From the NCBI GenBank assembly GCA_028874215.1, contig JAPPLF010000100.1, positions 129,509 to 186,194 of the forward strand: a stretch of 56,686 nt of DNA, read 5' to 3'. This stretch comes from Acidobacteriota bacterium (GTDB taxonomy: Bacteria > Acidobacteriota > UBA6911 > RPQK01 > JAJDTT01). The position numbers and the translations under genes were made by a program. Positions 18,136 to 26,389 of this stretch are shown in pieces. Position 1 is the stretch's first letter. Each line of letters begins with the position of its first letter. Below the pieces are notes generated by a model. It saw only the letters and a program-made list of their open reading frames with translations, had not been told where the DNA came from and searched no databases.

Positions 18136-19259
18136 AGTTCAGGTCCGTTCGAACGCCAAGCGCCTGGCTGCGCGCGGGAGGTGTCTGCCTGGGAGTCGCC
18201 GGGTGCCTGGCGGGAGGGGTCTTCGCCCAGGAGGCCTTCGTCATGGACGAGTTGCAGGCGGAACGGGTGGTGGTGGCTCCGGGCGGCTATTTCCCGCGCA
18301 TGGAGATCCTGAAGAACGGCGACCTGCTGGTCTCGGTGAAGGCGGGAGCCGCGCACGTGGGCAAGACCGGCCGGGTGGACCTCGTCCGCTCCACCGACGG
18401 CGGCCGCACCTGGGGCAAGCCGGTGACCGTGTTCGACCTTCCCGGACGGGACGACGCCATCGACGCCATGGGACGCCTCTCGGACGGCACCGTCATCGCC
18501 GGCATCGTCTCCTATTCCTGGGCCGGTGAGCGCTACACCGGAAAGGGATGGAGCGCCGACACCTGGGTGATCCGCTCCTCCGACAACGGGCACACCTGGA
18601 CCGAACCGGTCAAGCTGGAAGCCACGCCCCACGACTGGCTCTACCCTTTCGGGCGGCCCGTGGAGCTGGAGGACGGGACGGTTCTCCTGTCCGGATACGG
18701 TTCGGCGCTTCCCAGGGACCGGAAGACGCCAACGACCTCCTGGGTGGTGCGGTCCCGGGACGGCGGCAAGACGTGGGGCGAGTACGCCCCGGTGGCCACC
18801 CGTTTCGACGAGCTCTGCATCGCCCGTCTGCCCTCCGGGAAGCTGGTCGCAGTCCTCCGCGCGACGGGCGGTTCGACCTCCCTCTCCTTCTCCTCCGATG
18901 GAGGCCGGACCTGGAGCGAAACGCGCCGTCTGACCGAAAAGGCGGAACATCCGGGGGATCTCCTGGTGCTGGCCGACGGGCGGCTTCTCGCGACCTTCGG
19001 AGTGCGCCATCAACCCTACGGGGTCCAGGCCATGTTCAGCCGGGACGAGGGCGAGACCTGGTCCACGAAGAAGAGGATCCTGTTGGCGTGGGACGGCGAC
19101 CACGGCGACCTGGGCTATCCGGTCTCCATCCAGAGGCCCGACGGCAGGATCGTCACCGCCTACTACATCGTCTACGGTGAACGGGACTCCTATGGAGACA
19201 AAGGGGTCGCCATGAAGAACTCCTTCACCAAAGCGGTCATCTGGTCCCCGCCCCGATGA
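18132..19259 (+). CDS. Sialidase-like BNR/Asp-box protein
   Basis: A 375-residue protein with a Sec signal peptide (cleavage near GGVFAQ). It has at least five Asp-boxes: STDGGRTWG, SSDNGHTWT, SRDGGKTWG, SSDGGRTWS and SRDEGETWS, evenly spaced as in a six-bladed sialidase propeller. Whether the sialidase arginine triad is complete is unclear, so it may be a neuraminidase or another exo-glycosidase. ATGA junctions tie it to both neighbours. A sialate O-acetylesterase at 31272 could work with it. Confidence 0.8.
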   Translation: MKFRSVRTPSAWLRAGGVCLGVAGCLAGGVFAQEAFVMDELQAERVVVAPGGYFPRMEILKNGDLLVSVKAGAAHVGKTGRVDLVRSTDGGRTWGKPVTVFDLPGRDDAIDAMGRLSDGTVIAGIVSYSWAGERYTGKGWSADTWVIRSSDNGHTWTEPVKLEATPHDWLYPFGRPVELEDGTVLLSGYGSALPRDRKTPTTSWVVRSRDGGKTWGEYAPVATRFDELCIARLPSGKLVAVLRATGGSTSLSFSSDGGRTWSETRRLTEKAEHPGDLLVLADGRLLATFGVRHQPYGVQAMFSRDEGETWSTKKRILLAWDGDHGDLGYPVSIQRPDGRIVTAYYIVYGERDSYGDKGVAMKNSFTKAVIWSPPR

Positions 19260-21100
19260 GGCGGGCCCGGCGAGCCCGGCGATCCAGGCGAACCCGGTCC
19301 CGAGCCGCCCGGCGGCGGAAACCGCCACGTCCGGCGAGCCGATTCGACGCCTCCCGGCTGTTCCCCCTGCTTCTCTTCCTGGTGGTGCTGGGGATCTACG
19401 CCCCATCGGCGGCCAACGATTTCGTCTACGACGACAACGAGGTGATCGTCAACCAGAAAGCGCCCGCCTCGTTCGCCGACGTGGCCGGGATCTTCGGCGA
19501 ACGCCATTTCCCCAACCTCCCCTACTACCGGCCCGTCACCCGGACCACTCTGCTGCTGCAGAAGACCTTCCACGGGGACAATCCGGCGCCGTTTCACCTC
19601 CTGAACGCCGCATTCATGGCCCTGGCCGCCGTGGTGGTCTATTTCCTGCTTCGGCTCCCCGTATTCGGGGTTTCCAGGACCCTGGCGCTCCTGGGAGCGG
19701 CGCTCTTCGCGCTGCATCCCATCGCCTCCTCCTGTGTCTACCCCACGGCCTCCGGCCGGGAGACACTGTTGCCCTCGCTCTGGACCCTCTTGTCGGTTTA
19801 CGCGTATCTGCGGCGAGGCAGGGGCTGGCGGGTACTCTCGCTGGTGGCTTTCACCGGCGCCCTTTTCAGCAAGGAGCAGGCGGTGGTCATTCCCGCTCTC
19901 TTCGTGCTGGCGGACCTCGCCGGAATGACGCCGGACCCGCCCCGCTGGAATATCCGCCGGTGGGTCGTCCGTTACCTGCCGCTGCTTCCGATCCTGGCGG
20001 GGTACTTCTGGATTCGCCACCTGCTCTTTGGCGGAACCGAATACGCGTTCGGCGAGATCACCGGTCCGCTGTTCAGCCTGGGCTACGCCTTTCAGACGAT
20101 CTTTCTTCCCTCCGTCGAGCTGGTCTACGAACCGACTCTGCCGATCTGGCTCTCGTGGCCCCGCTTGATCGTGTCTTGCCTTGCTGTTGCCGGGTTGCTG
20201 GTCCTGGCCCTGCGCCTGGAGCCCCGGCGCCGTCCCGTTCTGCTCTTCTGGTCGGGCTGGTTCCTGGTGACCCTGGCGCCCACCGCCAACATCATCCAAC
20301 AGGAGGCCAAGTACGACGAGCGTTACCTGTTCCTGGCATCCCTGGCGCTCATCGCCGTCGCCGCGGCGGTGGTTTCCCGGGGAGATCGGTCCGGCCGGGC
20401 CGGCGGGACCGTTGCCGCAGTGGGACTCCTGCTGGTCGGCGCCGCCGGATTCATCAGCTTCCACCGGTCCGCCTACTTCCACGACAATCTGGCCTTCAGC
20501 CGCCAGTGGCTCCGGACCGATCCCCAATCGGTCAACGCCCACTACAACCTGGGCTTCGGTCTCGCCCAACAGGGGCGTCATCAGGAGGCGGTGGAGGCCT
20601 ATGAGCGGGCTCTGGAGATCGAACCGGACTACGGTTTCGCACACAACAACCTGGGGAACGCCCTGGACAAGGTGGGAAGACATGAGGAGGCGATCGGGCA
20701 CTTCCGAAAGGCCTTGGAACTCGATCCGGCCTATTCCGAGGCGCACCACAACCTGACCAACGTCCTGGTGGAGGAGAACCGGCTCGAAGAAGCGTTGGAG
20801 CATGCGCGGGAGGCCGTGCGGCTGCGGCCCGACTTCGCCGAGGCCCAAAACAACCTGGGAAACCTACTCACCCGAAGAGGAGACGCCGCGGAGGGGGTCT
20901 CCCACTACCGTTCGGCTTTGGAGTTGAAGCCCGGGTACGCCGAAGCTCACAACAACCTGGCCAATGCGCTGGTGGCGTTGGGACGGCTTCGGGAAGCGAT
21001 CTCCCACTACTCGGAGGCCATTCGGATCCGGCCCGACTATCCCGATGCCCGGCGCAACCGGGAACTGGTCCTGATGGAGTTGACGAGAAGGGGAGGTTGA
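19256..21100 (+). CDS. TMTC-like membrane glycosyltransferase with TPRs
   Basis: A 614-residue protein. It starts with a very basic tail, then about ten transmembrane helices (residues 35-415), then about five TPRs (425-605; repeats such as AHNNLGNALDKVGRHEEAIGHF). The loop after the first helix reads DFVYDDNEVIVNQ, very like the FVFDDSEAIVNN loop of TMTC O-mannosyltransferases, with an acidic pair at D59-D60 suited to a GT-C active site. Transfer of a lipid-linked sugar to periplasmic proteins is the probable role by family analogy. The ATG overlaps the sialidase stop (ATGA). Confidence 0.75.
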   Translation: MRRARRARRSRRTRSRAARRRKPPRPASRFDASRLFPLLLFLVVLGIYAPSAANDFVYDDNEVIVNQKAPASFADVAGIFGERHFPNLPYYRPVTRTTLLLQKTFHGDNPAPFHLLNAAFMALAAVVVYFLLRLPVFGVSRTLALLGAALFALHPIASSCVYPTASGRETLLPSLWTLLSVYAYLRRGRGWRVLSLVAFTGALFSKEQAVVIPALFVLADLAGMTPDPPRWNIRRWVVRYLPLLPILAGYFWIRHLLFGGTEYAFGEITGPLFSLGYAFQTIFLPSVELVYEPTLPIWLSWPRLIVSCLAVAGLLVLALRLEPRRRPVLLFWSGWFLVTLAPTANIIQQEAKYDERYLFLASLALIAVAAAVVSRGDRSGRAGGTVAAVGLLLVGAAGFISFHRSAYFHDNLAFSRQWLRTDPQSVNAHYNLGFGLAQQGRHQEAVEAYERALEIEPDYGFAHNNLGNALDKVGRHEEAIGHFRKALELDPAYSEAHHNLTNVLVEENRLEEALEHAREAVRLRPDFAEAQNNLGNLLTRRGDAAEGVSHYRSALELKPGYAEAHNNLANALVALGRLREAISHYSEAIRIRPDYPDARRNRELVLMELTRRGG

Positions 21101-21245
21101 AACCGCCGCGGCGCGTCCGGGTCCGGGCGGCTCGGCGTGATGCGGGGCGGGCGGACACCGAGACGATTCTTGCCGCGGGCTGATATCATAGGGGAACGAA
21201 TTCAGGGGGTTCACAAAAAAGGCCCGATCGGAGGGGAAGAGACAG

Positions 21246-22871
21246 ATGCCATCGAGCTTGAGAGGGAGAGGCGGTCCCGTAGCGGTCTTGGTCCTTCTGG
21301 GTCTGGCGGCCGGCGGTTTCCGGACCGGGTCGCAAGAGGACGCCGATCAGCGGGCGAAACAGGCGCAGGAGGAGCAGGACTACTTCAGGAAGTGGCTCGA
21401 CGAAGACGTGGTCTACATCATCACCAAGGAGGAGCGTTCCGTCTTCGAGAAGCTGGTCACGCCTGAGGAGAAGGAGCGGTTCATCGAGCAGTTCTGGGTC
21501 CGGCGCGATCCCTCCCCGGGGACTTCCTACAACGACTTCAAGGAAGAGCATTACCGGCGAATCAAGTACTCCAACGAGCGTTTTGCCGCGGGTTTCCCCG
21601 GCTGGATGTCGGATCGGGGGAAGATCTACATCAAGTTCGGTCCCCCCGACGAGATCCGGAGCAACCCCAGCGGCGGGATCCATACCCGGGAGTTCTACGA
21701 GGGAGGCGGCACGGCGGTCACCTTTCCCTTCGAGATCTGGTGGTACCGGTATATCGAGGGGATGGGACAGGACATCGAGATGGAGTTCGTGGACCGTCTC
21801 AACAGCGGCGAGTTCCGGCTGGCCATGGACCAGTGGGAAAAGGAGGTCGGCTTCGAGATGGGGATCGGCCCCACCACCTTCGAGCAACTCGGGCTGGTGA
21901 GCCGGGCGGAAATGAACCGGGCGCGCTTCCTGGGCAATCCGGGCAACCCTTACATCCACAGCACGCGCATCCAGGACCAGCCGCTGGAGCGCCTGAGCCG
22001 TTACAGCCAACTCATGAAACCGCCCACGATCCGGTTCGACGACCTGAGGACGGTGGTGGAGACCCGGGTCCGGTTCCAGCAGATTCCGGTATCTGTGGTG
22101 GCTCACATCACCCCGGTTCACGAGAGCCTGAACCTGGCGCTGGTGACGGCCAAGATCCAGGTCAGCCCGGAAAACTACGCCGAGACCGGAGAGATCTGGC
22201 GTTCCGAAACCCACATCTACGGGCGGCTGACCGACCTCACCGGGAAGGTGGTCTACGAGTTCGACGACGATGTGGTCACCACGCTCCGCACCGCACCGTC
22301 GGGTCTCGGGATGGCCCAACGCCTTTATCAAAGGAAGATTCCCGTCAAGCGGGGCCGCTTCAAGCTCCAGTTCGTGGTGCGGGAGGTGAAATCGGAAAAG
22401 ACCGGAACCTTGGACACCGTGGTCGTGGTGCCGGGTCCGACGGAGAAGCTCCGGGGAACCATCGTGTTGGCGGACCGGGCGGCGCCGGTCCGGCCGGGTG
22501 AATCGCTGGTCGATCCCTTCGTCGTCACCGAGGAATTGAAGGTCTACCCCAGCATCGACGGCCGGTTCACTCCGTCCGACCGGCTGGGGGTCTATCTCGA
22601 GGTTCACAATCTGTCCCAGGACATGGCGACCCAGACGGCGGATGTAAGGTTCCGTTACAGCGTGGTCTCCAAGGATGGAACGCTGGTCGACGATCTGGCC
22701 AAGGAGCTGGAGCCGAGGCGGGTCGAGAACAACTCGATGGTCAATGCCTTCTTCGCCTTTCCCCTTCAGACGTTGGCGGCCGGGGAGTACTCGTTCCAGA
22801 TGGAGGTGACGGACCTGATCTCGGAAAACCGCCTGCTGCTCAAGGACAACTTCCGCGTCGAGGCCAACTGA
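21246..22871 (+). CDS. GWxTD domain-containing protein
   Basis: A 541-residue exported protein with an N-terminal hydrophobic segment (residues about 11-25). The first domain includes YFRKWLDEDVVYIITKEER and FWVRRDPSP, then GWMSDRGKIYIKFGPPDE (119-136), where the signature GWxTD reads GW-M-S-D. The later part is beta-rich. The family is characteristic of Acidobacteria, Gemmatimonadetes and relatives and has no established function. It follows the TMTC-like gene after 145 bases and precedes the sulfatase-like gene, in the same direction. Confidence 0.9.
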   Translation: MPSSLRGRGGPVAVLVLLGLAAGGFRTGSQEDADQRAKQAQEEQDYFRKWLDEDVVYIITKEERSVFEKLVTPEEKERFIEQFWVRRDPSPGTSYNDFKEEHYRRIKYSNERFAAGFPGWMSDRGKIYIKFGPPDEIRSNPSGGIHTREFYEGGGTAVTFPFEIWWYRYIEGMGQDIEMEFVDRLNSGEFRLAMDQWEKEVGFEMGIGPTTFEQLGLVSRAEMNRARFLGNPGNPYIHSTRIQDQPLERLSRYSQLMKPPTIRFDDLRTVVETRVRFQQIPVSVVAHITPVHESLNLALVTAKIQVSPENYAETGEIWRSETHIYGRLTDLTGKVVYEFDDDVVTTLRTAPSGLGMAQRLYQRKIPVKRGRFKLQFVVREVKSEKTGTLDTVVVVPGPTEKLRGTIVLADRAAPVRPGESLVDPFVVTEELKVYPSIDGRFTPSDRLGVYLEVHNLSQDMATQTADVRFRYSVVSKDGTLVDDLAKELEPRRVENNSMVNAFFAFPLQTLAAGEYSFQMEVTDLISENRLLLKDNFRVEAN

Positions 22872-22901
22872 CCGGGCGGTCGACTGGTCCCCCGCTCAAG
22901 C

Positions 22902-24797
22902 ATGCGCCCGTTCATCAACAGTTTGCCGGAGCGGATTTCCCGACCCCAAGCGTGGGTGCTGACGCTGCTGCTGGCGAGCGCGGCCGCTCTGGCGGCGCTG
23001 GTGCCGTGGCCCAGGCTCTCTGCCGGTCAGGGCCGCCCTGCCGCTCCCGCGGGTATCATTTTGATCACGGTGGACACGCTTCGGGCCGACCGGCTCGAAT
23101 CCTACGGCTACGCCGGGACTCCCAATCCGGCGGTCAACGCCCTCGCTGAGGACGGCCTTCTGTTCGAGCAGGTCATCGCCCAGTCGCCGCTCACGCTCCC
23201 GTCCCACTGCTCCATCCTGACCGGATCGTTTCCCTACCACACGGGGGTCCGGGACCAGGCCGGGTTCAGCCTGAAGCCGCATCATCTGACCTTGGCTGAG
23301 CGGCTGCGTGCCGAGGGCTATGGGACGGCGGCCTTCATCGGCTCCTCGGTTCTCAACGCCGGCACGGGGCTCGATCAGGGATTCGACCTCTACTGGGATC
23401 TTCCGGAGCAGGGTCTTCCAGAGCGGCGGGGCGGGGAAGTGATGAACCGGGCGCTGGACTGGCTGTCCGCCAGGGGTGACGGCAAGTTCTTCGCCTGGAT
23501 TCACCTCTTCGATCCCCACGCCCCGTATTCGGCTCCCGAGCCCTTCGGAAACCGTTACCGGACTCGCCCCTACGACGGCGAGGTCGCCTACGTCGACTCG
23601 CTGATGGGCGATCTGATCCGGCATCTGAAACAGCTTCGCCTCTACGATCGGACGCTCCTCGTATTCACCAGCGATCACGGAGAAAGTCTGGGGGAGCACG
23701 GGGAGTCGAGCCATGGCATGTTCCTCTACGACGCCACCGTGCGCATTCCGCTCATCATCAAGGTCGCCGGCTCGACCTGGAAAGGCAAGGTGATCCCGGA
23801 ACAGGTCAGGGGCGTGGACATTGTCCCGACCATCCTCCAACTGGCCGGTCTGCGGGTGGATGACCAGATTCAGGGAAGGGGTCTGCTCTCCCTGATCCGC
23901 GGGCGTTGGAACCAGCCGGAGTTGGCCGCCTACAGCGAGACCTACTATCCGTACTACCATTTCCAGTGGAGCCCGCTCTTCTCCATGCGGGCCAACGGCT
24001 TCAAGTACATCGATGCGCCCAAGCCCGAGCTCTACGACTTGGCAAGCGACACGGGAGAGCGGCGGAACATCATCGGGAACCGGCCCTCCATGGCGGCTTA
24101 CCTGCAGGAGACGTTGGAAGGGGAGTACCAGAAGTTCTCCGCCGGACGCGACGAGCCTCCCGAGCCGGAGCAGATGGACCGGGCCACCATCGAGCGCCTC
24201 AAGAGTCTGGGGTACCTGGGTTTCGCCTCGGGCACGGCGAAGCTCCCGTCCACCGAGGGACTGGCGGACCCCAAGGACCGGATCGCGCTCTACGAGCTGT
24301 TGCAGCAGGCGTTCCAGGATTCCGAGGAAGGCCGGCTCATCGAATCCAACAGCAAATTGAGGAAGGTCGTGGCCCAGGAGGAGGGCCTCATCGACGCTCA
24401 CCTTTACCTGGGCCTGAACTCGGTGCAGATGGGGCAGTTCAGCGATGCCATCGAGGCCTTCCAGGCCGTGCTCCGCCGTGACTCGGGCAACCTCATGGCC
24501 CTCTATAACCTCGCCCTCTCCTACCTCAATCAAGGCCGCCCAGAGGCGGCCGTTCCGGGTTTGGAACGGACCCTGGAATTGGACCCGGACGACGTGACGG
24601 CCCGGGTCGCCCTGGGAAAGGCTTACCAGTTGACCGGCCGTATCGATGACGCCATCAATGCACTGGAGAAGGCGGTCGCCCGCCGGCCCGACTTTGCCGA
24701 CGCCCTCGACTTCCTGAGCCAGGCGTATGGCCAGAAAGGATGGACCGCCAAAGCCGAATCGGCCCGCCGCCGCGCCGAAGCGGCGCGAAAACGCTGA
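22902..24797 (+). CDS. Sulfatase-like alkaline-phosphatase-fold protein with TPR tail
   Basis: A 631-residue protein with an N-terminal transmembrane or signal segment, a sulfatase-fold domain (about 50-420) and TPRs near the C-terminus (470-620). Metal ligands are visible: TVDTLRAD (57-64), FTSDHGE and a late HG pair. The active-site loop is SPLTLPSHCSILTG: Thr98 stands where sulfatases have the formylglycine Cys/Ser of CxPSR, and histidine replaces its arginine. A phosphoethanolamine- or phosphoglycerol-transferase-like, or a hydrolase, chemistry is therefore more likely than sulfate ester cleavage. It may be periplasmic and act on envelope glycans or lipids. Confidence 0.82.
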   Translation: MRPFINSLPERISRPQAWVLTLLLASAAALAALVPWPRLSAGQGRPAAPAGIILITVDTLRADRLESYGYAGTPNPAVNALAEDGLLFEQVIAQSPLTLPSHCSILTGSFPYHTGVRDQAGFSLKPHHLTLAERLRAEGYGTAAFIGSSVLNAGTGLDQGFDLYWDLPEQGLPERRGGEVMNRALDWLSARGDGKFFAWIHLFDPHAPYSAPEPFGNRYRTRPYDGEVAYVDSLMGDLIRHLKQLRLYDRTLLVFTSDHGESLGEHGESSHGMFLYDATVRIPLIIKVAGSTWKGKVIPEQVRGVDIVPTILQLAGLRVDDQIQGRGLLSLIRGRWNQPELAAYSETYYPYYHFQWSPLFSMRANGFKYIDAPKPELYDLASDTGERRNIIGNRPSMAAYLQETLEGEYQKFSAGRDEPPEPEQMDRATIERLKSLGYLGFASGTAKLPSTEGLADPKDRIALYELLQQAFQDSEEGRLIESNSKLRKVVAQEEGLIDAHLYLGLNSVQMGQFSDAIEAFQAVLRRDSGNLMALYNLALSYLNQGRPEAAVPGLERTLELDPDDVTARVALGKAYQLTGRIDDAINALEKAVARRPDFADALDFLSQAYGQKGWTAKAESARRRAEAARKR

Positions 24798-24854
24798 GCC
24801 CTGACAGCGGCAATTCCGCAATCTGATTTTCTCTCAATCCACATCATCAAGTTC

Positions 24855-24883
24855 TTGACCGGCAATCCTCCGGCGGCTACCCT
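24855..24883 (+). promoter_or_regulatory. Candidate sigma-70 promoter for mdh
   Basis: TTGACC at 24855-24860 and TACCCT at 24878-24883 are separated by 17 bases. It lies about 75 bases upstream of the mdh start. Only sequence similarity supports it. Confidence 0.4.
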
Positions 24884-24957
24884 TTGCGCGTTGAAATCGT
24901 GGCCGCGGCCGGTCCGACCGCGAGCTTTCACCCTGTGCATGAGGAGGTAGGAATCGA

Positions 24958-25971
24958 ATGTATCTGACCAACGAGAAAGTCGCCGTTCTGGGCGCCGCCG
25001 GCGCCATTGGCTCCAACCTGGTTCAGTCGCTGCTGCAGACCGGGACCGCCAATCGGATCTCCATGTACGACCCCTTGGAGGGTCCGCTCAAGGGGTCGGC
25101 CGAAGAGATCTACCACTGCTCGTTCCCGGGAGCCCAGGTGACCTGGACCATCGACGAGGCGGAGGCTCTTGCGGACGCCGCCTACATCGTCACCGCGGGA
25201 GGCGCTCCCCGCCGGCAGGGGATGACCCGGGAGGACCTGCGCAAGGACAACTGCAAGATCGCCAGGAACCTGGGCCAACAGATCAAGCGCCATTGCCCGG
25301 CCTGCAAGCTGGCCGTCGTCATCTTCAATCCCGCCGACATCACCGGTCTCACCACGCTGGTTCACTCGGGACTGCCGGGATCGGCGGTCTCCACCCTGGC
25401 CGCGCTGGACAGCACGCGTCTCCAGAGCGCGCTGGCCCAACATTTCTCCGTCGCCCAGGACCAGGTGACCGGGTGCGCCACCTACGGTGGCCACGGCGAG
25501 CAGATGGCCGTGTTCAAAGGCAGCATCGCCGTCGCCGGGACGCCGCTCGGTGAGATCCTCGGTGGCGCCACCGTCGAGGGGCAGGGCCTGACCCCGGGCC
25601 AGTGGACCGATCTGCAGCAGCAGGTCCGCGGGGGCGGCGCCGCCATCATCAAGCTGCGAGGTCGCTCCTCCTTCCAGTCTCCGGCCCACCTGAGCACCTC
25701 CATGCTCCGGGGCCGCCTGGGCGCCGACGAGTTCCCGTGGCCCTGCGGCACCTACGTCAACCGGGGCGAATTCCGCCACATCATGATGGCCATGGACACG
25801 CGCTTCGGTCCCGACGGTCTGGAGTACTCGATGCCGGAGGGCGATGCCGCGGACATGGCCGCGCTCAGGAATTCCTACCAGCACCTGACGAACCTCCGGG
25901 ACCAGACCATCGCCGACGGCCTGCTACCGCCGTTGGACGAATGGAAGGACGTGAATCCGAATCTGGTGTGA
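24958..25971 (+). CDS. mdh: Malate dehydrogenase
   Basis: A 337-residue NAD-dependent 2-hydroxyacid dehydrogenase. The Rossmann loop GAAGAIG is at 12-18. The substrate loop GGAPRRQGMTREDL holds arginines at 85, 86 and 91, the usual malate-type loop, and the catalytic histidine lies in YGGHGE (H179). It interconverts malate and oxaloacetate in the citric acid cycle. A GAGGAGGTAGG ribosome site precedes the ATG. The sequence is divergent from typical MDH, with a hydrophobic-poor insertion around residues 200-250. A related 2-hydroxyacid enzyme remains possible. The toxin relic on the other strand ends just past its stop. Confidence 0.82.
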   Translation: MYLTNEKVAVLGAAGAIGSNLVQSLLQTGTANRISMYDPLEGPLKGSAEEIYHCSFPGAQVTWTIDEAEALADAAYIVTAGGAPRRQGMTREDLRKDNCKIARNLGQQIKRHCPACKLAVVIFNPADITGLTTLVHSGLPGSAVSTLAALDSTRLQSALAQHFSVAQDQVTGCATYGGHGEQMAVFKGSIAVAGTPLGEILGGATVEGQGLTPGQWTDLQQQVRGGGAAIIKLRGRSSFQSPAHLSTSMLRGRLGADEFPWPCGTYVNRGEFRHIMMAMDTRFGPDGLEYSMPEGDAADMAALRNSYQHLTNLRDQTIADGLLPPLDEWKDVNPNLV

Positions 25972-25978
25972 AGAGTTG

Positions 25979-26047
25979 TCGGCACTGACGCGTCGCGCCG
26001 TCCGTGTACGGGAACGAAACGTTGACGATGTCACCTTGCTCAAAGGT
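25979..26047 (-). pseudogene. N-terminal relic of MazF/PemK-type toxin
   Basis: Downstream of the MazE-like gene, overlapping its end, a minus-strand frame reads TFEQGDIVNVSFPYTDGATR and ends at QCR. This resembles the first strand of MazF/PemK ribonucleases (GDIV-V-FPFTD). Resemblance stops at about 25979, within eight bases of the mdh stop at 25971, where the frame runs into antisense mdh. No start codon fits well. The toxin seems to have lost all but about 23 residues. Confidence 0.5.
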
Positions 26048-26258
26048 CTGAATAGGCCTTGGTGTCCTCTTCGGATCGCCATTCCTCGAAGGTCCGGAAC
26101 GGGTCATCCGTGGTGGCGTCCCGGCTCGCTTTGGTGAGGATTACTTGTCCGTCAATGATCTCGTACAGGAGTTCGTCCCCGGGCTGCAACCCGAGCAAAG
26201 TGCGGATCGGAAGCGGGATGGTTGTCTGGGCCTTGGAAGTCAGCTTGCTGATGATCAT
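26040..26258 (-). CDS. MazE/AbrB-type antitoxin
   Basis: A 72-residue protein with a swapped-hairpin AbrB/MazE DNA-binding domain: KLTSKAQTTIPLPIRTLLGLQPGDELLYEI. A short acidic C-terminal tail (DPFRTFEEWRSEEDTKAYSDL) normally binds the toxin. The start at 26258 has a GGAGGTG ribosome site; the longer frame starting at 26300 looks spurious. Its expected partner is only a fragment, so this may be an orphan regulator or a decaying locus. Confidence 0.8.
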   Translation of the reverse strand: MIISKLTSKAQTTIPLPIRTLLGLQPGDELLYEIIDGQVILTKASRDATTDDPFRTFEEWRSEEDTKAYSDL

Positions 26259-26389
26259 GGAATGCACCTCCGCCCGGTCTGTCGGACTTTCCCATTGCAA
26301 GGAACTTCCTTACTTGCTGTCACCCCTCCACGACATTATCTCTCACCGCGAACCGGACCCAGGGCGGAAGAGAGGAGATCGGAAGTCAA

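Noticed and set aside
22896-24821. Minus-strand 641-codon open frame opposite the sulfatase-like gene
   Set aside because: It mirrors the plus-strand gene through high GC third positions, has no family resemblance and no ribosome site.
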